Positions 26,398 to 34,885 are shown, counted from the stretch's first letter. The stretch: 64,000 nt of DNA from an uncultured Bacteroidales bacterium (GCA_934728255.1 CAKVEC010000004.1:1-64000); one strand, 5' to 3'. A program made the numbers and translations. Notes: generated from the sequence alone by a model not told the origin.

Positions 26398-26556
26398 TTA
26401 CGAAAGTATGTCTACCATATCATCAAACACTTTGAAAATCAAATCATTAGCCTTTCTATAGAGTTTGTATGCTTCTTCAGGATAAATTCCGGCGTATGGG
26501 TCATTTACAGGATAGAAAGTGGCTTCATGACCGATGAATAGGGCGTTGCAGACGAT
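26398..26556 (-). pseudogene. 51-codon ORF remnant without a start codon
   Basis: An open frame on the minus strand begins just after a TGA (26557-26559), has no ATG/GTG/TTG near its start, and ends with TAA at 26398-26400. It contains GHEATFYPVNDPYAGIYPEE and then AYKLYRKANDLIFKVFDDMV, which reads as a real amphipathic C-terminal segment. Probably the 3' remnant of a lost gene next to the repeat-flanked ATPase cassette. Family not recognised. Confidence 0.4.
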
Positions 26557-26596
26557 TCAAAAGGTTCAGACTAAAAATCAACGTTCAGAAGTGCTC

Positions 26597-26631
26597 TATG
26601 GGTCATTTTGCAGGCTGGAAAATGACCCATA
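26597..26631. other. 13-bp perfect inverted repeat in a degraded intergenic region
   Basis: TATGGGTCATTTT (26597-26609) and its complement (26619-26631) with a 9-nt loop. A further TATGGGTCATTT copy lies near 26495 within the ORF remnant. Confidence 0.7.
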
Positions 26632-26722
26632 CGCCAGAAAATAGATAAAACAAAACCTTATCTTGCGGCGCAACCATCACCCTGCTGCACGTTGTTTGCA
26701 GGGAATCCGTAACATGCGCCGC

Positions 26723-26765
26723 GCTTATGGTCATACAGACACTTGGTGCCAACTGCTGGGTAAAC
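26723..26765 (+). repeat. 43-bp dispersed repeat, copy 1
   Basis: 38 of 43 positions match 30811-30853 without gaps (core TCATACAGACACTT). Non-coding. The rest of 26632-26843 shows nothing coding. Confidence 0.75.
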
Positions 26766-26843
26766 ACCCAAGCAGGACGGCATTATCGACCGTGTATATA
26801 CCGTATATCAACCGTAGTTGGTAATGGGAAGGGGCATATAAAT

Positions 26844-26870
26844 AGGCTGTCCGAAATTGTCGGGCAGCCT
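26844..26870 (-). terminator. Hairpin after the thiamine TonB receptor gene
   Basis: AGGCTGTCCG/CGGGCAGCCT stem with one mismatch and a 7-nt loop, 47 bp past the stop codon; only a weak T/A-rich tail follows on the minus strand. Confidence 0.5.
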
Positions 26871-26916
26871 ACTTGTATATTTAGGTAGTATATTTGAGGC
26901 GGATAGCCAAATGTGC

Positions 26917-29223
26917 TTACCAGTTGATTACGAATCCTGCGTGGACGTTGATGCCTGCCTGGGCATAGTACCAAGGCCAGCAATCCGTACCGTCGGTGGT
27001 GTAGGAATAGTCGCTACCGCCATTGCTGGCATACTTGGCATCGAAGATGTTATTGAGTTGGCAGAGCAGGCGGATTTGCGGCACATTATTTTTACCACAC
27101 CATTTGTTCATCGGCAGTTGGTACTGGAGGTTCACATTGGTAGTGGTGAATGCTTTGAGTGCAGCCGTCTCGTTCTGCATATTGTCGAGATACTGCTTGC
27201 TCGTTACGTTGGTCTGGATGGTTGCCAGGAAACCTGCCACATCAAACGTAAAGAGCGACATAGCGGTAATCATCGGCGAGAAAGCGATGGTAGTCTCTTT
27301 GAGTTCGATTTCCTTTTCGCCTACCCAGTTGTAGTCTGCATCGTACTCGGTGATGACATCGGTGTAGTTGAGAATCTTGTTGCGCGAGAGAACAAAGTTA
27401 CCATCCCAACGGAACCAGTCGAGAATCTTCACACCCGCGGTAATCTCCGCACCCATACGGTAGGAGTCCTTCACATTCTTGGTGGATTGCGCACCTACAT
27501 CGTTGATACGCCCTGTGAGCACCAACTGGTTGTCGTAGTCCATGAAATAGAGATTGGCACCGACAGTGAAACGCGGGTGCGAGTAGGTGTAGCCCACCTC
27601 ATAGTCATACAGACGCTCGGGCTTGGGCATATCGCCTTTCAGGGTTTGTGTGGCAGCATCATACCAAACATTCTCGGTATAATTATTGCGGCTCGGCTCG
27701 CGGTTAGCCATTGCAAAAGAGCCATAGAGCAAATGTCCGCCGTTTTGGTAAGTAAGACCTGCCTTCGGGTTGAAGAAATGGTAATCAACCGTCAGCGGAA
27801 GTTCCTGCATATCCTCGGAGTTGATACCGCTCATCGTATAATGAATATAACGGTATTGCAGGTCGGCATACAGACTCAGTTTCTCCTGTGCGCGGTTGAT
27901 AACACGCCAGTTGGCCTTGGCATACACATTAGCATCCACTTTGTTGCTCTTGGAGCGATAGTATTCATAGTTCGGATCCAACTTGGGTGCATAGACCGAG
28001 TCGTGCATATAGATAATGGTGCCGAAGTGGTTTCCGATGTAGTCATTAGCCGCTACTCCCATCTGCGCATCGACATCTTCCGACACATATTTGGTAGAGA
28101 ATACTACGCCTGCGAAATGGTTATCCAAGAACTTACGATATATAGTATTCGCTTTCTTCACAGCCACGGTGTCTGTCATACCAGTTTCTTCATTGTACAT
28201 ATACACATTATAAGGGGACAAGCCGAAGTAGGAGAATTTCTTATTTTTCATCTGCTCGTAGTAGCCGCCACCGTGGGTATAGTGGAGCGTAGTACTGAGA
28301 CTCCAGTTCGGATTGAAGCGATGGTTGACAGACAATTGCGCATGCTGCTGCGCATAGTTATCGGTCTGGTTGTCATAGTATTTTGTTTCACCATTCTCCT
28401 CATATTCGCCTGCGGGGTTGTAGCGGCGGTCAGCGCCATTGAGACCGTACGCCACATCTTTGGTAACACCGTCCCAGCCCATACCGGTTTTTTCCTTACC
28501 ACCGAAGAAACGCCCGATGACCTGTGTCTGCTTGCCATACCAGCCGAGGTCGCCATAATAGGAATAGAGGTCTGAACCGGCACGATACAGGAAGCCATCG
28601 GAATTGACCTTGCTGAAACGCGCATTGGCACGCCAGTTGTTGGGCAACACCACGTGAGCCGATGCCATCTCGCGGAACGTATTGTACATACCGCCGTTGA
28701 AACTCAATGTGTAGTGGCTCACGGTGTCATTGTCTCCTGTTTGCATGTTCAGGCTTGCACCAAAGGAAGCCGAGCCGTTGGTGGACGTACCTACACCGCG
28801 CTGCACGTCAATGCTCGACATAGAGGCTGCCATATCCGTCATATTCACCCAGAAAACGGTCTGGCTCTCCTGATCGTTGAGCGGCACATCGTTGACGGTC
28901 ATGTTGATGCGCGTATGGTCGGTACCGCGCACACGGAAATAGGTGTAGCCCACGCCGAGACCATCGTCGCTCGTTACCTGCAACGCCGGTACCGTGGAGA
29001 GCAGATAGGGCAGGTTTTGCCCCGTGTTCTCCCGATTAAGGGTCTCATGAGAGACAATCTCGTGATTGGTAGTGGTTTGTTGAACTCGTTGTGCCACGAC
29101 TTGCACGTCCTGCAAGTCGTTCATCACAACCGTGAGCGTGTCATCTGCAGCGTACGCACGCACGCCGCTGACCGCAAGTGCCGCCGAAAGGCAGCACACA
29201 GAAAGCATGTAGTTTTTTTTCAT
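26917..29223 (-). CDS. TonB-dependent outer-membrane receptor, predicted thiamine uptake
   Basis: 768 residues. Signal peptide ending at AYAA (about 26). Plug domain about 40-150: VQVVAQRVQQTT, LPYLLSTVPALQVTSD, YFRVRGTDHTRINMTVNDVP, VDVQRGVGTSTNGSASFGAS-like SIDVQRGVGTSTNGSASFGA. A 22-strand-type barrel follows to the C-terminal aromatic INVHAGFVINW. No N-terminal carboxypeptidase-like domain. A TPP riboswitch occupies the region immediately before the ATG, so the likely substrate is thiamine or a thiamine phosphate; that assignment comes from regulation, not from the protein. Monocistronic. Confidence 0.9.
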   Translation of the reverse strand: MKKNYMLSVCCLSAALAVSGVRAYAADDTLTVVMNDLQDVQVVAQRVQQTTTNHEIVSHETLNRENTGQNLPYLLSTVPALQVTSDDGLGVGYTYFRVRGTDHTRINMTVNDVPLNDQESQTVFWVNMTDMAASMSSIDVQRGVGTSTNGSASFGASLNMQTGDNDTVSHYTLSFNGGMYNTFREMASAHVVLPNNWRANARFSKVNSDGFLYRAGSDLYSYYGDLGWYGKQTQVIGRFFGGKEKTGMGWDGVTKDVAYGLNGADRRYNPAGEYEENGETKYYDNQTDNYAQQHAQLSVNHRFNPNWSLSTTLHYTHGGGYYEQMKNKKFSYFGLSPYNVYMYNEETGMTDTVAVKKANTIYRKFLDNHFAGVVFSTKYVSEDVDAQMGVAANDYIGNHFGTIIYMHDSVYAPKLDPNYEYYRSKSNKVDANVYAKANWRVINRAQEKLSLYADLQYRYIHYTMSGINSEDMQELPLTVDYHFFNPKAGLTYQNGGHLLYGSFAMANREPSRNNYTENVWYDAATQTLKGDMPKPERLYDYEVGYTYSHPRFTVGANLYFMDYDNQLVLTGRINDVGAQSTKNVKDSYRMGAEITAGVKILDWFRWDGNFVLSRNKILNYTDVITEYDADYNWVGEKEIELKETTIAFSPMITAMSLFTFDVAGFLATIQTNVTSKQYLDNMQNETAALKAFTTTNVNLQYQLPMNKWCGKNNVPQIRLLCQLNNIFDAKYASNGGSDYSYTTDGTDCWPWYYAQAGINVHAGFVINW

Positions 29224-29225
29224 TT

Positions 29226-29288
29226 TCCCTCTACAGAATTACCTGTGCAGGTTCCACGGGTTTGATCTCAGCCGTCACGGCACCCCGA
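29226..29288 (-). ncRNA. TPP (THI-box) riboswitch
   Basis: The minus strand reads TCGGGGTGCC, then GGCTGAGATCAAACCCGT, then GGAACCTGCACAGGTAAT and CTGTAGAGGGAA, which carries all conserved THI-box segments (GGGGUGC, CUGAGA, ACCCGU, GAACCUG, AGGUAAU, AGGGA) in order. It ends 2 nt before the ATG at 29223, so the conserved 3' AGGGA also serves as the ribosome-binding site. This suggests translational control. Confidence 0.93.
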
Positions 29289-29317
29289 ACGAATCTGAAC
29301 GAAAGTTCTTTGTATAG

Positions 29318-30103
29318 TTAGAATTTATAACTGAAACTAACGTACCAACTCCATTCCCACAGATGTTGGTCGTTGATTATCTTCGTTTTAACCAAGTTGT
29401 TCAACCCGAAATCATACCCCGATTGCAGGCGGTATCTGTCCCATTCAAAACCACCGCCGACACCCAACTGGATATTCGTGCGGTAGAGTTCGTCGCTGCT
29501 ATAGCGGTCGTACTGCTCGGTCTGTAGGCCTTTCTCTTGGAGCCATTGGAGTGTACCTTCGCTCAGGTGTAAATGCATATAGTCGGTTTGTGCCATACCT
29601 ATTTGCAACTGCGGACCGGTATAGAAAAACATATTCAGTTGTTTCCAAAGCGGAATGGTATAGAAACAGCGCACCGGGATAGTGAGGTTATGCTCCAAGA
29701 CACAGTGCCTGATATATTCGGTTTGCACGCTCGGTGCGTCCATAGAACGCCAATGCTGCTCATTGCGTCCATAGGTAATGGAGTAAAGTACACCTGTTTG
29801 CAGGCTAAAATGGATAGGCAGCAGGAAAGTGAACGTGACACCTATGCGTGCGCCATGAAGGAACATATCGGGATAGGAATAGTTCTTCGTACGCTGGTTG
29901 GCTTGTACGTAGCCCGCCTCGGCACGATACTCCACACCGAATTTGTACGCCTCCTGCTTTTTTTCTTTGCGTGTAGGGTCGAAGAAACTATTGTCCGCCA
30001 CCTGCAAATCAGGCTGACGAACACTCTCCTGTGCATACACATATGCGCACAATGCACATACCATAAACAAGGTGCAATATATTTTTCTCGGCAGAAGTTT
30101 CAT
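29318..30103 (-). CDS. PorT-like outer-membrane beta-barrel protein
   Basis: 261 residues from the ATG at 30103; the longer frame upstream would start inside the promoter at 30127-30157. Signal peptide MKLLPRKIYCTLFMVCALCA ... AQ. After a charged linker (DPTRKEKKQEAYK), barrel strands follow: FGVEYRAEAGYVQAN, ARIGVTFTFLLPIHFSLQTG, LNMFFYTGPQLQIGMAQ, IQLGVGGGFEWDRYRLQSGY, ending WEWSWYVSFSYKF. Paralogue of the 17030-17761 product. Cargo unknown. Confidence 0.8.
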   Translation of the reverse strand: MKLLPRKIYCTLFMVCALCAYVYAQESVRQPDLQVADNSFFDPTRKEKKQEAYKFGVEYRAEAGYVQANQRTKNYSYPDMFLHGARIGVTFTFLLPIHFSLQTGVLYSITYGRNEQHWRSMDAPSVQTEYIRHCVLEHNLTIPVRCFYTIPLWKQLNMFFYTGPQLQIGMAQTDYMHLHLSEGTLQWLQEKGLQTEQYDRYSSDELYRTNIQLGVGGGFEWDRYRLQSGYDFGLNNLVKTKIINDQHLWEWSWYVSFSYKF

Positions 30104-30126
30104 AGAAGCAGACATAGTTTGCGGTG

Positions 30127-30157
30127 CAAAGGTACAACAATTAGACCAAATACGCAA
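30127..30157 (-). promoter_or_regulatory. Bacteroidales-type promoter of the barrel gene
   Basis: Minus strand TTG (30157-30155), 20 nt, TACCTTTG (30134-30127). Confidence 0.7.
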
Positions 30158-30192
30158 TAATTGAGCCGAAAAAGCATTTTTTCTTTCAAAAA

Positions 30193-30224
30193 TTTGCACA
30201 ATTCAAACTTTTGCAGTACCTTTG
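30193..30224 (+). promoter_or_regulatory. Bacteroidales-type promoter of tRNA-Glu/rpsT
   Basis: TTTG (30193-30196), 20 nt, TACCTTTG (30217-30224). Full consensus. Confidence 0.85.
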
Positions 30225-30265
30225 CACCCGCTTTTCGTCAGAAAGGTGTCGTGTATATTCGACGA

Positions 30266-30337
30266 GGTCCATTCGTCTATCGGTTAGGACGAGAGATTTT
30301 CATTCTCTAAAGAGCAGTTCGACTCTGCTATGGACTA
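30266..30337 (+). tRNA. tRNA-Glu (UUC)
   Basis: 72 nt. Acceptor GGTCCAT/ATGGACT with a G-U first pair and discriminator A; D-arm TCGTCTATCGGTTAGGACGA; anticodon arm AGAGA-TTTTCAT-TCTCT with anticodon TTC; T-arm AGCAG-TTCGACT-CTGCT. CCA is not encoded. Lies 71 bp upstream of rpsT and likely shares its promoter. Confidence 0.95.
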
Positions 30338-30408
30338 CTTAACAATCGCAAAGAAAACCTTCCTCAAAGGTAACACATTTGTATTAACAATTTCATCTAT
30401 TTACTAAG

Positions 30409-30663
30409 ATGGCAAATCACAAATCTTCTTTGAAGCGCATCCGCCAAACGGCTACCCGCAAGGCTCGCAATCACTATTACGCAAAAACCGCCCGCAACGC
30501 CGTTCGCGACCTGCGTGCAACCACCGATAAGGCAGCCGCTGCAGCAGCACTGCCGAAAGTAAGTTCGATGCTGGACAAACTGGCTAAACGCAACATTATT
30601 CATCAGAACAAGGCTGCGAACTTGAAATCGAAATTGGCGATTTACGTTAACAAACTCGCTTAA
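30409..30663 (+). CDS. rpsT: 30S ribosomal protein S20
   Basis: 84 residues, basic and helical: MANHKSSLKRIRQTATRKAR start and the ...HQNKAANLKSKLA end are characteristic of S20, which binds 16S rRNA during small-subunit assembly. Followed by a strong terminator. Confidence 0.97.
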   Translation: MANHKSSLKRIRQTATRKARNHYYAKTARNAVRDLRATTDKAAAAAALPKVSSMLDKLAKRNIIHQNKAANLKSKLAIYVNKLA

Positions 30664-30684
30664 TTCAATAAACCGATATATACG

Positions 30685-30716
30685 AGAGACTGCTTCTATA
30701 AAGCAGTCTCTTTTTT
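30685..30716 (+). terminator. Rho-independent terminator of rpsT
   Basis: AGAGACTGCTT (30685-30695), 5-nt loop, AAGCAGTCTCT (30701-30711), then TTTTT. Confidence 0.93.
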
Positions 30717-30810
30717 ATGCCTTTTTTTCAGGAACTAACGAAGTGCCTTTAGCAAAGGCAGAGGGCAATAACATTGCCCACAATTGCCGAAGACAAACAA
30801 CACGCGCTGT

Positions 30811-30853
30811 GCTCATAGTCATACAGACACTTAGTGCCAACTCCTGGGCAAAC
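30811..30853 (+). repeat. 43-bp dispersed repeat, copy 2
   Basis: See 26723-26765. Here it is followed by TTCTATAACGAACAACCCG and an 11-bp array, a join also seen at 40300-40376. The stretch 30717-30945 holds only these repeats. Confidence 0.75.
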
Positions 30854-30871
30854 GCCACGTATTCTATAACG

Positions 30872-30905
30872 AACAACCCGATAATCACCCGTTAATCACC
30901 CGATA
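30872..30905 (+). repeat. 11-bp tandem array CG[TA]TAATCACC, three units
   Basis: CGATAATCACC, CGTTAATCACC and a partial third unit. Confidence 0.75.
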
Positions 30906-30946
30906 AAGTTAGCATAAAGAAAGGACTATGAATGGGAACAGATACA

Positions 30947-30984
30947 AAAAAAGAGATTGCCACACCACGTAGCAATCTCTTTTT
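30947..30984. terminator. Terminator of pfkA
   Basis: AAAAAGAGATTGC and GCAATCTCTTTTT pair across a loop of about 11 nt, 21 bp past the pfkA stop. T-runs on both strands make it potentially bidirectional. Confidence 0.85.
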
Positions 30985-31004
30985 TGTTCGGTTTTATGCA
31001 CGTA

Positions 31005-31988
31005 TCAGATAGACAGGATCTGCATAGCCGCCCACTTGTCGGCTTTGACATCTTTTTTCTCTTTGATGGCTTTGATGAGCGGCACATAAACAATCTCATC
31101 ATTCTGAATGCCCACCATGATACTACGCTGTTCCTCGAGTAGTGCCTGGATAGCGGCAATACCCATACGGGAAGCGAGGATACGGTCGTCGGCTGTAGGC
31201 GATCCGCCACGCTGCAAGTGCCCAAGAATGGTTACGCGCGGGCTGTACTCGGGGTGCGCTTCCGCAATCAGGTTAGCCACAGCCGTAGCACCGCCCTCGA
31301 TAGCATGCTCCTGCACGAGGACGATACTGGAGTTTTTGCTCTTGCGCCGCCCTTGACCGATAGCCGCTTCTATCTGTTCCATAATAGTAGCCCTCTCAGG
31401 AATGATCGCTGCCTCGGCTCCAGCAGCAATAGCCGCATTGAGTGTCAGGAAACCGGCATCACGCCCCATCACCTCAACGAGGAACACGCGCTCATGCGAC
31501 GAAGCCGTGTCGCGCAGAATGTCCACGCAGTGCATAATCGTATTGAGAGCGGTATCATAGCCGATAGTGGTATCCGTTCCCCACAGGTCATTGTCAATAG
31601 TACCCGGAATACCGATAATGGGTACATTATACTCCTGCGCAAACATACGTGCGCCCGTAAACGTACCATCACCGCCGATAGCCACAAGGGCATCTATCTG
31701 CTCCTTAACGAGGTTATCATACGCCTGTTTGCGCCCCTCGGGGGTCTTGAATTCCTCACAACGAGCCGATTTGATGATTGTTCCGCCGCGTTGGATGATG
31801 TCGCTCACGTCCTGGGTGGTGAACTCTTTTATGTCGTCGTCTATCAGGCCTTTGTAGCCGCGATAGATAGCCTTCACTTTGATACCGTTGCTGATAGCCG
31901 CACGCGTTACGGCACGCACGGCAGCATTCATACCGGGCGCATCACCACCGGAGGTGAACACACCCACTGTGTTAATTTTGTATTCCAT
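31005..31988 (-). CDS. pfkA: ATP-dependent 6-phosphofructokinase
   Basis: 327 residues. ATP-site GGDAPGMNAA (15-24), catalytic PGTIDND (GIPGTIDNDLWGTD), substrate loop MGRDAGFL, and effector-site residues of the bacterial PfkA type. Phosphorylates fructose-6-phosphate in glycolysis. Gly in GGDG is kept (ALVAIGGDGTFTGA), which points to ATP rather than PPi use. The 32022-32078 repeat lies between it and ispH. Confidence 0.97.
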   Translation of the reverse strand: MEYKINTVGVFTSGGDAPGMNAAVRAVTRAAISNGIKVKAIYRGYKGLIDDDIKEFTTQDVSDIIQRGGTIIKSARCEEFKTPEGRKQAYDNLVKEQIDALVAIGGDGTFTGARMFAQEYNVPIIGIPGTIDNDLWGTDTTIGYDTALNTIMHCVDILRDTASSHERVFLVEVMGRDAGFLTLNAAIAAGAEAAIIPERATIMEQIEAAIGQGRRKSKNSSIVLVQEHAIEGGATAVANLIAEAHPEYSPRVTILGHLQRGGSPTADDRILASRMGIAAIQALLEEQRSIMVGIQNDEIVYVPLIKAIKEKKDVKADKWAAMQILSI

Positions 31989-32021
31989 TGTTATGTAGTT
32001 GGTTTTAGGATTTACATTTTT

Positions 32022-32078
32022 ATAAGGTCTTTAATGTCTTTAAGGACATTAAGGTCATTAAGGTCATTAAGGACTTTA
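32022..32078. repeat. TTAAGGWC-type tandem repeat
   Basis: Runs of AAGGTCTTTAATGTC, ATTAAGGTC (x2) and ATTAAGGAC with a period of about 9-10 bp. It reaches into the ispH stop codon (TAA at 32074-32076). Sisters at 41746, 48318, 51140 and 53193. Confidence 0.75.
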
Positions 32079-32951
32079 GTGTTTCTTCACTTTCTCCGCG
32101 ACCCGTTGCATCAACCATAGGGGGGTGGAGGTAGCACCGCAGATGCCCACACGCTCGACTTTGCGGCAGGCAGACTGGATGTTTTCGGTCAGTTCCGTAT
32201 CACTACTAACAAAAATCGTGCGAGGATTGGCTTCTTGGCAGTGTTGGAATAGTACTTTGGCGTTGGAAGACTTTTTGCCACCGACAAAGATGACAATATC
32301 ATTTGCCTGCGCAAAGCGGCGCAGTTTCTCCACACGGTTTGCCACATTGCGGCAGATGGTATCGTGCCATTCAAACGAGACCCCCGTTTGCATACGGTTC
32401 TGTATGGTTTCTACTAATTGTTGGAACTCCTCGACCGACTTGGTCGTTTGCGAAAAAAGATAGATAGGGCGGGTAAAATCCAGCCGCTCTATGTCCGCCA
32501 AGCGCTCCACGACGATGGCGGTGTTGTTGGTTTGCCCCTGCAAGCCGATGACCTCCGCATGCCCTTGCTTGCCAAAGATGACAATTTGCGAGTGCCCGCC
32601 CGGTTCGGTTTGGCGCAAGCGTTGATAGGTATCACGAATACGCTTTTGCAGGTGCAGCACCACAGGGCAACTGGCATCGATAATCTCGATATTATTTTGC
32701 TCGGCGATATGGTAGGTGCTGGGCGGTTCCCCGTGCGCCCGCAGCAACACACGCACATTGTGGAGTGTGCGCAGGTCATCATAGTCAATGGTTTCCAGAC
32801 CGAGAGCAGCCAGCCGCTCCACCTCCTGCCCGTTGTGTACGATGTCGCCCAAACAATAGAGAGCCCCCCGTTGGAGTTCCTCTTCCGCTTTTTGTATCGC
32901 ACTCGTTACACCAAAGCAGAACCCGCTACCGCTGTCGATGGTTACAATCAT
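32076..32951 (-). CDS. ispH: 4-hydroxy-3-methylbut-2-enyl diphosphate reductase
   Basis: 291 residues from the ATG at 32951; an upstream TTG frame would read into the GAACAATGA repeat. The three Fe-S cysteines are in GSGFCFGV (C12), DASCPVV and DTICRNV. GEPPSTY carries the catalytic-site histidine region (AHGEPP), and GICGATSTP closes the family pattern. Last step of the MEP isoprenoid pathway, reducing HMBPP to IPP and DMAPP. Downstream of cmk. Confidence 0.96.
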   Translation of the reverse strand: MIVTIDSGSGFCFGVTSAIQKAEEELQRGALYCLGDIVHNGQEVERLAALGLETIDYDDLRTLHNVRVLLRAHGEPPSTYHIAEQNNIEIIDASCPVVLHLQKRIRDTYQRLRQTEPGGHSQIVIFGKQGHAEVIGLQGQTNNTAIVVERLADIERLDFTRPIYLFSQTTKSVEEFQQLVETIQNRMQTGVSFEWHDTICRNVANRVEKLRRFAQANDIVIFVGGKKSSNAKVLFQHCQEANPRTIFVSSDTELTENIQSACRKVERVGICGATSTPLWLMQRVAEKVKKH

Positions 32952-32961
32952 TTTATGATTG

Positions 32962-32995
32962 GGACAATGAACAATGGACAATGAACAAAGAATGA
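32962..32995. repeat. GAACAATGA-type tandem repeat
   Basis: GGACAATGA, ACAATGGAC and AATGAACAAAG just upstream of ispH. Same family as 11640-11686; its inverted version continues through 33020-33058 into the cmk 3' end. Confidence 0.65.
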
Positions 32996-33018
32996 ATTAC
33001 CTTATACTCATTCAATGC

Positions 33019-33723
33019 TTATTTATTCATTGTTCTTCGTTCTTTATTCTTTGTTAAAAATATTCTTTGTCGAAAAAGTTCAATGACTTTTTCCATTTGT
33101 TCCTCTCGCGTCATCTTGCTGTTATCCACCACAATAGCGTCGTCTGCCTGACGGAGAGGACTCTCTGCACGGTGGGTATCACGGTAATCGCGGTCGTTGA
33201 CATCTGCCAAAACGTCAGCATACTGCGGGTGTTCGCCTTTGGCTGTCAGTTCATCAAAACGGCGTTGCGCCCGCACTTCAGGCGAGGCGGTAAGGAACAG
33301 TTTCAGTTCCGCCCCCGGAAATACCACCGTACCGATGTCGCGCCCGTCCATTACGATACCCTTCTCTGCGCCCATTGCCTGCTGCTGCGCTACGAGGAAC
33401 TGCCTAACCTCGCGTATCTGCGATACCTGCGAAGCCCTATTGCCCACTTCGAGGGTACGGATCTGCGCTTCGACATCCTGTCCGTTGAGCATCGTATGCT
33501 GCGTGCCGTCCGCCTGCAAAGCAAAGCGGATACTTACCTCGGGCAGCAGGGCAACAATCTGCCCGTTGCTATCGGCCTGATGCTGCATCATATAGAGTGC
33601 CGTAGCACGATACATTGCCCCCGTGTCCACATACATATATCCCGCATACTTCGCCAATGCTTTCGCAATGGTCGATTTGCCGCACGACGAATAGCCGTCA
33701 ATGGCAACAATGATTTTTTTCAT
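33019..33723 (-). CDS. cmk: Cytidylate kinase
   Basis: 234 residues. P-loop IDGYSSCGKST (8-18), CMP-site YVDTGAMYRATAL, DGRDIGTVVFPGA, and the LID RRFDEL. Phosphorylates CMP/dCMP. The first codon overlaps the porQ stop (ATGA), so translation is coupled; the porQ-cmk-ispH order recurs in Bacteroidetes. The last 13 or so residues (FLTKNKERRTMNK) are encoded by GAACAATGA-type repeat DNA and look like a non-native extension. Confidence 0.95.
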   Translation of the reverse strand: MKKIIVAIDGYSSCGKSTIAKALAKYAGYMYVDTGAMYRATALYMMQHQADSNGQIVALLPEVSIRFALQADGTQHTMLNGQDVEAQIRTLEVGNRASQVSQIREVRQFLVAQQQAMGAEKGIVMDGRDIGTVVFPGAELKLFLTASPEVRAQRRFDELTAKGEHPQYADVLADVNDRDYRDTHRAESPLRQADDAIVVDNSKMTREEQMEKVIELFRQRIFLTKNKERRTMNK

Positions 33724-34829
33724 TTCAGTAGAGAATTGATATCGAGGCTTAAGCCCACTTGATAGGAGAAATTACTCTTGGTCATCTGCGACATCGCAAA
33801 GCCGAGACGGAACTTATAAATACGTACACCTGCACCAAAAGCGAAACCCGCCAATGAACGTTGATCCACGAGATTCATCTCAGCACGGCGGCGATGATTG
33901 TAACTGATGGTCAGATAAAAACGCTCACTTTTCGGCACAATATCCACTGCGAATATTGTATGGCGGAACATCATATCATACCATTGTACAGGTTTCGACT
34001 CATCGGTCAGCGACGACACATCGGCACGATTGGTAACCTCATAGCCGAGATTCCACTGCTGCATATTGTGGATAGTCATTGAGAAACGCAGCGGCGCATG
34101 TGCCACGCGGTAACTGAGACCTAATTGCAGATTGATAGGCAGCATTTCGTGGTTGGAACCGCCCTCATCGCTATAGAAACCTTTGACCTGCCAACCGATG
34201 TTTTGGAGTGAGAGTCCGAGTTGGAAAGTAGAATCACGCGTTTGATAATGCGCCCCGACATCAGCCCCGAGCGCAAAAGAGTGGTATGCCTCGTATATAG
34301 AATAGACCGGTTTGAGCGTAACGCCCACCGAGAAGCATTGCCCCAACTGGCGTGCGTACATCACGTCTATCAGTATATCTTTTGCCGTAAATGTGCCGCC
34401 CGTAAGGTTACCATCACCATCAGCGTACTGCATACGCCCGTAGTCCAGATAGTGAATACCCACGGCGAAATAGTTCGGTTTATCGGGTTGCCCATCGCCC
34501 GAATAGGGTTTTTCTATCTTGGAACGCCCAAAATTATGCCCGTATAGCACACTTCCGAACATCGTACCGGGCAGATAGTAGGAGTAGTTGAGTTGCAGCA
34601 CGTTGTCGGTCATAGCACCTAACAAGGCAGGGTTGTTCATTGCCATAGATATATCCCCGTCGCGCACACTCACATTATTACCGCCGAGCGCGTTCATACG
34701 CGAAGAGACCGGCAATCCGAGAAAGGTAAAGACACTGCTTCCGCTCCCCGTATATTGCGCCTGCACAGGCATTGCCGTTAGCACAGCGATGCCTATCCAA
34801 ACCAATATATGTAGTCTATTTCTTCGCAA
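33720..34829 (-). CDS. porQ: Type IX secretion system protein PorQ
   Basis: 369 residues. The only start giving a signal peptide (LHILVWIGIAVLTAMPVQAQ) is a TTG at 34829, about 15 nt after the expected transcription start. FTFLGLPVSSRMNALGGNNV, then SVRDGDISMAMNNPALLG, is the PorQ signature (PTSAR-x-AALGG-x-NVS). The rest is a barrel of the PorV/FadL-like type. PorQ works with PorZ and PorU at the outer-membrane attachment complex of T9SS. No other T9SS gene is in the window. Confidence 0.9.
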   Translation of the reverse strand: MRRNRLHILVWIGIAVLTAMPVQAQYTGSGSSVFTFLGLPVSSRMNALGGNNVSVRDGDISMAMNNPALLGAMTDNVLQLNYSYYLPGTMFGSVLYGHNFGRSKIEKPYSGDGQPDKPNYFAVGIHYLDYGRMQYADGDGNLTGGTFTAKDILIDVMYARQLGQCFSVGVTLKPVYSIYEAYHSFALGADVGAHYQTRDSTFQLGLSLQNIGWQVKGFYSDEGGSNHEMLPINLQLGLSYRVAHAPLRFSMTIHNMQQWNLGYEVTNRADVSSLTDESKPVQWYDMMFRHTIFAVDIVPKSERFYLTISYNHRRRAEMNLVDQRSLAGFAFGAGVRIYKFRLGFAMSQMTKSNFSYQVGLSLDINSLLK

Positions 34830-34850
34830 AATCTATTCTGTTTCAAGGCG

Positions 34851-34881
34851 CAAAGATACTGCTTTTTTCCGAAATATCCAA
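34851..34881 (-). promoter_or_regulatory. Bacteroidales-type promoter of porQ-cmk-ispH
   Basis: Minus strand TTG (34881-34879), 20 nt, TATCTTTG (34858-34851). Confidence 0.75.
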
Positions 34882-34885
34882 GTGC

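Noticed and set aside
26857..28575. 572-codon open frame on the plus strand
   Set aside because: Antisense to the thiamine TonB receptor gene, which has signal peptide, plug motifs and riboswitch; the plus frame has no domain or signal.
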